DNA from: Diphasiastrum complanatum
Lineage: Eukaryota > Streptophyta > Lycopodiopsida > Lycopodiales > Lycopodiaceae
DNA length: 64,000 nucleotides
Direction of reading: 5' to 3'
Assembly: GCA_029204225.1 (NCBI GenBank)
Contig: CM055102.1
Span: 36,946,585-37,010,584 of the forward strand
Positions within the stretch are counted from its first letter, which is position 1; each line of letters begins with the position of its first letter. Below, in pieces: positions 58,090-64,000 of the stretch. Position numbers and translations under genes: made by a program. The notes under the pieces are model-generated. The model made no database searches. It was not told where the DNA came from and saw nothing but the letters and a program-made list of their open reading frames with translations.

Positions 58090-60537
58090 CTTATACACTT
58101 GGATGTACACTTTTTCTCTTCTAAAAGTATTGGTGGTGCAACATGTTTTGTCACCTTTATTGATGACTTTACTAGATATACTTGGTTGTATCTACTTTCT
58201 TTAAAAGCTTTGGTATTTGATCACTTTCTAATCTTCAAAGCTTATGTTGAGAAATAGTTTTCTTTCAAAGTTAAAGCTTTAAGATGTGATGGAGGAGGTG
58301 AATACATCTCCAACAAGTTTCATGAATATTGTGAAGCTGAAGGAATAAAGAGAGAGTTTTCTTGTGCTTATTCTCCATCTCAAAATGGAGTTGCTAAAAG
58401 GAAAAACAGATCTTTATGTGAATGTGCTAAAGCAATTCGAGTTGAAGCTTCTTTGCCTATTAAATATTGGGGTGAAGCTATAAATTGTGCAAATTATTTG
58501 TGCAATAGATTACCTCACAATGCACTTGCTGGAAAATCACCTTTTGAAGTCTTGTTTAAGAAGAAACCTAAGGTAGATCACCCTAGAGTTTTTGGTTGTG
58601 CTTGCCTTGTTCATGTGCCCTTGGAAACAAGAAAAAGAGATGATCCTAACTTTGTTAAAGGGATCATGGTTGGATATGCATCAAACAAGCAAGCTTACAG
58701 AATCTACGTTCCCTCTACCTCAATTACAATTGAGAGTAGGGATGTTATATTCCATGAGGATCAAATATACATCCTTGAGGAGTCCTAGTTCAAATATTCT
58801 CACAAAGATACTCCAATCATCACCCTTGAAGACTATCATGGAGAGATGGGGCCAAGAATTGAGGAGGAGTCACCTCGAATCTTTTCACCAAGGAGATCTC
58901 AAAGTTTTAGATCCGAGCCTAGGAGGCTTACTTATGAAGATAGAGGCAAGCAAGTGGAAATCAACTCCACTAATTGTGCTTATTTTATCTCACATGAGGA
59001 GCCAAAGTATGTATATGATGCACTCAACTCAAGGAATGGTACCTTGCCCATGAAGGAGGAATATGATGCTTTGATGGCCAACAAGACATGGGAGCTTGTG
59101 GATCTTCCATCCAACAAGCACGCCATTGGTTGCAAGTGGATTTTTCGAGTCAAGTATAATCAAGATGGCACAATCAACAAGCACAAGGCTAGACTTTGTG
59201 CTAAAGTGCTCAAGTTTATGGACTTGATTATGAGGAGACTTTCACTCCAGTTGCAAAGATGGTATCAATTAGAATCATAATTTCTATTGCTTGTTTTTTC
59301 AGCTAGCAAGCTCTTCAATTAGATGTCTCTAATGCATTTTTAAATGGATATCTAGAAGAAGAGATTTATATGGATCAGCCTATTGGGTTCATCCATGACA
59401 AAGACATAGTTTGCTTGCTCTTCAAAAGTCTATATGGACTAAAGCAAGCTCCAAGGTCATGGTATTCTCGACTTAACACCTTTCTTGAGTCACTAGGATT
59501 TAATCTTAGTAACTATGACCCTTCCTTATATGTCATTTTTTTTATAAAGATATTGTCATCCTTCTTATTTATGTTGATGATATCATTCTGATAGGAAGTT
59601 GTATCAAGTTAGTTGAGGAAACCAAGATTGCACTTGGAAAAGAGTTCAAGATGCAAGATCTTGGAAAAATTCACTACATACTAGGATTAGAGATTAACTT
59701 TCTTAAAGATAAAGCTTTTGTATGTCAATCCAAGTATGCTCTTTCAATGTAAAAAAAGTTTAATATGTTAGATTGTAAGAGTATAGAAACTCCCATGGAG
59801 CAAAATGTAAAAGACCCTAACAAAGGTAATGAAAGATCCTTTGTGGACATCACACTTTTTAGGAGTCTTATAGGCTCCTTAATTTGGCTCACAATAACTA
59901 GACCTGACATAAGCTTTAGTGTTCATAAGTTGAGCCAGACTATGCAAAATCCTACTATTTATCATTGGAAAATGGCCAAGAGAGTGCTTAGATATATATC
60001 TTCAACTTTTGATTATGGTTTATTGTATAAAAATGAAGATCTTTCTATTGTTGGTTATTCTGACTCGGATTTTGCAAGTGATAGAGCAGATCAAAAATTA
60101 CAAGTGTTTATGTCATATATCTTGGAGGAAACTTGATATCTTGGCTTTCCAAAAATCAAGATATTGTATCACTCTCATCATGTGAAGCTGAGTTACACAA
60201 GACACTCACTAGAACAACAAACGAAGTGCTTTAAATCAAGAGGTTACGAGTGGAGCTAAAGATAATTATGGAAGAGGATCTACCTATGATCATGTGTGAG
60301 AATATTTCAGTCCAAGCCCTTGCCAACAACCCAATATTCCATGCAAGGAGCAAGCATATCAAAGTTGCACATCACTTCGTGAGAGAGAAGCTCATTGGAG
60401 GGGAAATCCACTTGGAGCACATCGACACATCATCTTGTATTGCTGATATGCTCACCAAACATTTGAGCAAAAGTTCCTTCATCAAGCATAGAGCCAATCT
60501 TGGAGTAATACCAAGATCCATGTTCAAGTCAATATAG
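58090..60537 (+). pseudogene. Plus-strand copia, 3' part (integrase, RT, RNase H)
   Basis: This continues the element cut at 51658. Integrase: FVTFIDDFTRYTWLYLL, a TAG at 58255, then GGEYISNKF and QNGVAKRKNRSLCE, PFEVLFKKKPKVDHPRVFG. Linker: RRLTYEDRGKQ. Reverse transcriptase: WELVDLPSNKHAIGCKWIF, a shift near 59210, then [18 protein letters not shown] and [15 protein letters not shown] shift falls just before the catalytic Y-V-D-D, then LGKEFKMQDLGKIHYILGLE. RNase H: YSDSDFASDRAD, a shift, MCENISVQALANNPIFHARS and ADMLTKHLSKSSF. The stop at 60537 is followed by a polypurine tract and LTR. Roughly five lesions make it inactive. Confidence 0.92.
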
Positions 60538-60554
60538 ATTGTTTTTAGGAGGAA

Positions 60555-61355
60555 TGTTGAAATGGAAAAATAATTCATCTTGACTTTAGGCTTGCTACAA
60601 ATATTGTACCATCATCATGCAAGTATGTTGTCCATAAATGCAAAATGCCAAGTTTGGCCTAGATAGAACTCGAGCTACATGGATATGTCATATCTAGAAT
60701 GATGAGTACAACTTGCATATAGATTGTAGACATAGAATTAGCAAAATTATGCTAGTAGAAACTCGTGGCAATTCACATGCATTAATTGTAGGTGATCCAT
60801 AGTGACATGCAAGGCATGCACAAAGTGTAATGGACATATGCATGATGATTTGTACATTTCTAGTTAGAACTAGGACACTTGGAAAAAGTTGGTAGAGATT
60901 TATGCATGAGAAGTGACAAATGTCACATAGACTCTAGTTGTCACTTTAGATGTCATTTAATGATGGATGAATGTGGTTCTACCTCGAGCTACCTCAAAAT
61001 CCATAAATATGTGTAGTTCTCCTCATATTTTTTGATGAAGAACCAAAGCTTTGTAGCTATCTCATGCCATTTTGAATCCACACAAATTTTGCTTGTTATC
61101 TCTCTATCTTTCTCTCTCTAACTCGTGTTGAGGCTAATGCTAATACACTGATATCTTGTACTTTTGCTCATTTATGATTCATTACTATCATTCCCTGAAG
61201 CTTAGCATGCTAGATTGTGGTTAAGCCATATCTTCTGGACTAGATCTTGTCAATCAATCTAGAATCAGGTTATTGTGCTAATCACAAAGCTTAATTAGAC
61301 CTATCATACTTGTGGATCTTCCTCACATGTGTGAATTTTGGAAATTTTGTCAACA
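60555..61355 (+). mobile_element. 3' LTR of the plus-strand copia
   Basis: It starts TGTTGAAATGG after the purine-rich TTAGGAGGAA and probably ends GTCAACA at 61355 (about 801 bp). The 5' partner was lost with the 5' end of the element. A CACATGTGTGAA motif lies near its end. Confidence 0.65.
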
Positions 61356-61390
61356 TGTACATAGGCCCCTACATCCAATGACACGAAACT

Positions 61391-61562
61391 TGTCAATTTT
61401 TTGGCTTTATTCCTGTAAAGGTTTCTTTTAAGTACAAAGATAAAGTTGCTTAAAAGCACTCAAAGGGCTCATAAAAGAAAGATGGCCCGATAATTTTAGA
61501 ACTGAGCACGTGGTGCCGTCGAAATAAGAAAGCACTGTATAAGTCGATCATTGCTATTTTAA
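61391..61562 (-). repeat. LTR fragment related to 48982-49217
   Basis: AAAGTTGCTTAAAAGCACTC, GTGCCGTCGAAATAAGAAAG and GTCGATCATTGCTATTTTAA occur here and at about 49057-49156 in the same orientation. An insertion of about 30 bp is present here. It may be the other LTR of the minus-strand copia at 49.2-50.4 kb. Confidence 0.6.
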
Positions 61563-62585
61563 CTGCTAATGGAAAAGAATGCAATATCGTCCATATGGTA
61601 CATAGGGAGGTCCATCAGGGTTCTGCCCTGATCAATCTCGCTCACGGTAGATAAGGGAGAGATAGACAGAGAACAAGCCTTGGCAGGATCATATTGTTGT
61701 GCTTGCTTGGCCTCCTCTACATCTCCTAAAACCTCATCAGTAATGGAAACCTCTGAAGCCACATGAGTAGTAGGGGTAGGCAAACCAATCATGGACGACC
61801 TAGAAGATTCTGCCTCGCATTAGGGGAGTTTTGAGCTCCAAAAAGACCCTTTAACGTGCAAGATGTCTTTTATATTATTAAAATATTATAACACTAATAC
61901 TTTTGAATTGCCATAGCTTTTTAATCATATCTTAGAAGTATGTCGTGTAGCATATTATTGGAAAGCCCTTGTTGAGCGCTTTCCAATGCACCAGACTTTG
62001 CTAAATTTGGACTTACCACTAAAAAGTTATGCCATTTTTAGTGTGGAATCAAAATGTGGACTCAAAAAGTTACTTTACGTAGATTTCAAATTTGAGTGTT
62101 TTGATTGGTCCATGTGTAAAAAAAAATTAAGAAAAAATATAGAAGAAATCTTGGGTGTTTTTTGGATTTAGAACTCCTCTAATGTCAAGAATAAGAGCAG
62201 ATAAGAAAAACACAAAGGCCATACCCTCTTGAACGAAGCGACATACTCGATTGTGTTCCTCACAGGGTATGACACGTTTAAATATATCGATAAGTTTGGT
62301 AAACTTACGATCATGCCTTTGCTTGGCACTAGGCTGAGCATGAGTCAAATCTGTCAAATGCACAAATCTCAGGCCGTCCATCAGAAGGGTACCCTATTGC
62401 AAGCACTCATAAAAATCCTTGTACAGTTTGAGAAAAACTTCCCTGTGCTCAATAACAAATCTCTCTATGTCAAACTGAAAATCAAAATAGGACAAAAAAT
62501 GGGCATGTCTATCGCTAACACTAGCATCAACAAGGAAAGAACTAAGAGCTCTATCATAGATCGAACTAGTAGAAGAGGAGGCCAT
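61559..62585 (-). pseudogene. Unrecognised reading frame split by a MITE
   Basis: The minus frame from 62585 (MASSSTSSIYDRALSSFLVD) runs through FDFQFDIERFVIEHREVF, one in-frame TAG near 62394, then MDGLRFVHLTDLTHAQPSAK, IDIFKRVIPCEEHNRVCRFV and ALILD to the MITE at 62183. Beyond the MITE (61819), a frame with EAESSRSSMIGLPTPTTHVA and TDEVLGDVEEAKQAQQYDPA continues to 61559. Codon-like composition on both sides and absence of other stops suggest one former gene. I know no family; retroelement gag-like or host origin are both possible. Confidence 0.4.
61819..62183. mobile_element. MITE, copy 2 (ATTAGRGGAGTT inverted termini)
   Basis: 365 bp. It shares termini and nearly all internal sequence with 41273-41647 (GGACTTACCACTAAAAA, GGAATCAAAATGTGGACTC, GAGTGTTTTGATTGGTCCAT). 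It lies inside an unknown reading frame. Confidence 0.85.
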
Positions 62586-62847
62586 ATCAATATGAGGCGT
62601 CGATTAGCAAGGGGACATAAACGGTGTAATCCTGGACGAATGATGGCGATATACACTTTACATGATTCCGAATATTGAAACTACGCGCCAGGGGAGCAGT
62701 GCGACTATGGAACCGTCTGTTGGGCACATGGAAGCGATATTGTATGTACTGATTTTGAAGTAGGTCGGTTTCCTGGACTCAATATGCAAAACTGAATTTT
62801 GAAAATGACACTCATATATATAGTCTAATTTAGAGCATCTAAACCGT

Positions 62848-63180
62848 ACACGTGTTTTGAAAACATGTGGTCAAAATTGCCACATGTGTGCAAACAACAG
62901 CCAAATCATTTGCATGACACGTGTACACTTCGGATCTTGACATGTGTCCTCGCATGTGCATTCCAACTGTACGATCGTAGGAGCCAGTCACCACACGTGC
63001 AGGGATTGGAGGTGTCAGATCACATGTGTGATAATGATGGGACATTCTGCAGGTATAAAAGGACATTTTGGGCTCATATTTTCGTTTCGGATTTCTTTGT
63101 TCCCTAGCGCTCCTCAGAGTTCTTTGTTCACTTGCACCCCTCACTATCTGCATATCACTACCACGTGTGCAGAGAATCAG
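62848..63180 (+). promoter_or_regulatory. G-box/E-box cluster with TATA box upstream of the H3-like frame
   Basis: CACGTG- or CATGTG-core motifs lie at 62848 (ACACGTGT), 62881 (CACATGTGTG), 62916 (GACACGTGTAC), 62939 (GACATGTGTC), 62991 (CCACACGTGC), 63021 (CACATGTGTG) and 63171 (CCACGTGTGC). A TATA box (GTATAAAAGG) lies at 63053-63062, about 255 bp before the ATG at 63311. Promoter function is inferred. Confidence 0.5.
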
Positions 63181-63310
63181 ACACCAATATAGCTTCTCCC
63201 TCCGCGCGTCGTAGTGATACCCCATCTCCCATATCGCCATCACGCGCCTCCCCTATCCGATATGCACTGTTCTTTCTCATTGGCATGTCATAACGCTACC
63301 TTAGCTTGAA

Positions 63311-63746
63311 ATGGCCCGTACCAAGCAGACATCACGTCTTACCACATTTGCCCCGCCTCCTCGTCCTCCTGTACAAAGGGCAGTGGGCACTGGTAGGAGA
63401 GTAGGTTGGCCTAGAAGACCATGGTTAAGGGATAAAAGGAGACTATAGAGGACAACGAATCTTCTGATTCCCCGTCCTCCGTTCTACAAGTCTGTGAGAT
63501 TAGTGACAAGTTCACTCTCACATGATGTTCGTTGGAACATAACAATCCTAGAAGCCCTCCATACTACCTATGAGGACTTTCAAGTTAAAGGACTCTATGC
63601 TTTGCACAATGCACGCCAAGAGAGTTACCCTCATGCCTCAGGACATGCATCTCGTCATGAGGTTGAGGAGTACATAAGATCAAGTCTTTAAGAGTGGCTT
63701 CACCTCTAGGCCACCACCTACAGAGAGAGGGCATGTTTCTCAATGA
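63311..63746 (+). pseudogene. Diverged histone H3-like gene, broken
   Basis: The frame opens with MARTKQTSR, the invariant H3 tail start, but the following tail is Pro/Arg-rich and not canonical. After one in-frame TAG near 63445 it resumes with an H3 fold order: TNLLIPRPPFYKSVRLV (compare the aN/a1 region), SHDVRWNITILEALHTTYED (a2), then LYALHNAR. A one-base shift near 63630 leads to MPQDMHLVMRLRST (loop 2/a3 motif), and a short tail ends at 63746. The DVRW and LEAL-type wording is closer to variant or centromeric-type H3 than to canonical H3, but this is weak inference. A TATA box and G-box cluster lie upstream. It is probably a pseudogene of a fast-evolving H3 variant or an H3-like frame carried by an element. 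Confidence 0.6.
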
Positions 63747-64000
63747 AGAAGGAGAAGGCAGACCAAGCCCACCAGGCCTGCCAGCAAAGGGTAGTACGCA
63801 GCGAATCGCCATCCCTCCTCATATCTCTCGTCCTTCGGTTGGACTATCACACCGGTCTACAATGTGTTTTTCTCCTCCCACCCCTAACTATTCAAGTAGT
63901 TCCTCTTCCATTCCCTCCATTCCATCCCACAATAACGAGGATATGACCTCTACTGTAGATAAAATAATATTGGATCTAGATATAAGTTTAATAGGTGATT
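63747..64000. other. Window end, nothing recognised
   Basis: No gene or repeat was identified after the H3-like frame. Confidence 0.4.

Overview
The window is nuclear DNA of a land plant. Evidence: plant-type coding remnants (an Em/LEA_5 gene, a DUF4228/PADRE gene, an F-box/kelch relic of the KISS-ME-DEADLY type), GT-AG introns of 80-170 bp, AT-rich spacers, very long (CT)n tracts, and Ty1/copia elements with initiator-Met-tRNA primer sites. The lineage cannot be fixed from this sequence alone; a non-angiosperm plant (bryophyte, lycophyte or fern) is plausible but unproven. Most of the window is transposable elements, many broken and several nested.

Layout. 1-1.1 kb: decayed F-box/kelch gene (minus). 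4.9-6.2 kb: 3' end of a minus-strand LTR element with an unusual 326-codon frame running into the LTR. 6.5-10.6 kb: degenerate CACTA (En/Spm) element with a TNP2-type transposase whose introns can be placed exactly. 12.5-13.0 kb: intact two-exon Em-type LEA gene (minus) with TATA box and ACGT elements. 13.8-16.1 kb: two large foldback elements. 16.1-19.3 kb: inverted arms enclosing a copia gag relic and LTR. 19.4-22.2 kb: gypsy and copia fragments plus two giant (CT)n tracts. 22.5-23.3 and 32.6-33.6 kb: two paralogous fragments of an unrecognised intron-bearing family. 24.75 kb: a MITE; 25.2-25.8 kb: truncated Helitron. 26.4-35.6 kb: a 9 kb segment bounded by inverted CGAAA-rich repeats, containing the PADRE gene, pieces of a second unrecognised family and a truncated LTR element. 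35.6-45.0 kb: copia and gypsy fragments on both strands, one with a MITE inserted. 45.3-47.9 kb: the most complete copy of the second unrecognised family, possibly a transposase. 48.5-61.6 kb: nested copia complex whose innermost member (51659-58089) looks complete and very young. 61.6-62.6 kb: unknown reading frame split by a second copy of the MITE. 62.8-63.75 kb: G-box cluster, TATA box and a diverged, broken histone H3-like frame.

The likely host genes are Em/LEA_5 (desiccation protection, probably ABA-responsive from its promoter) and the PADRE gene (stress-associated family). Among mobile elements only the copia at 51659-58089 has everything expected of an autonomous element: near-identical LTRs, primer site, polypurine tract, one uninterrupted gag-pol frame and a short target duplication. 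The strongest candidates for something undescribed are the two paralogous coding families at 22.5/32.6 kb and 28.9/45.3 kb, whose intron positions are conserved between copies and which I cannot assign to a named family.
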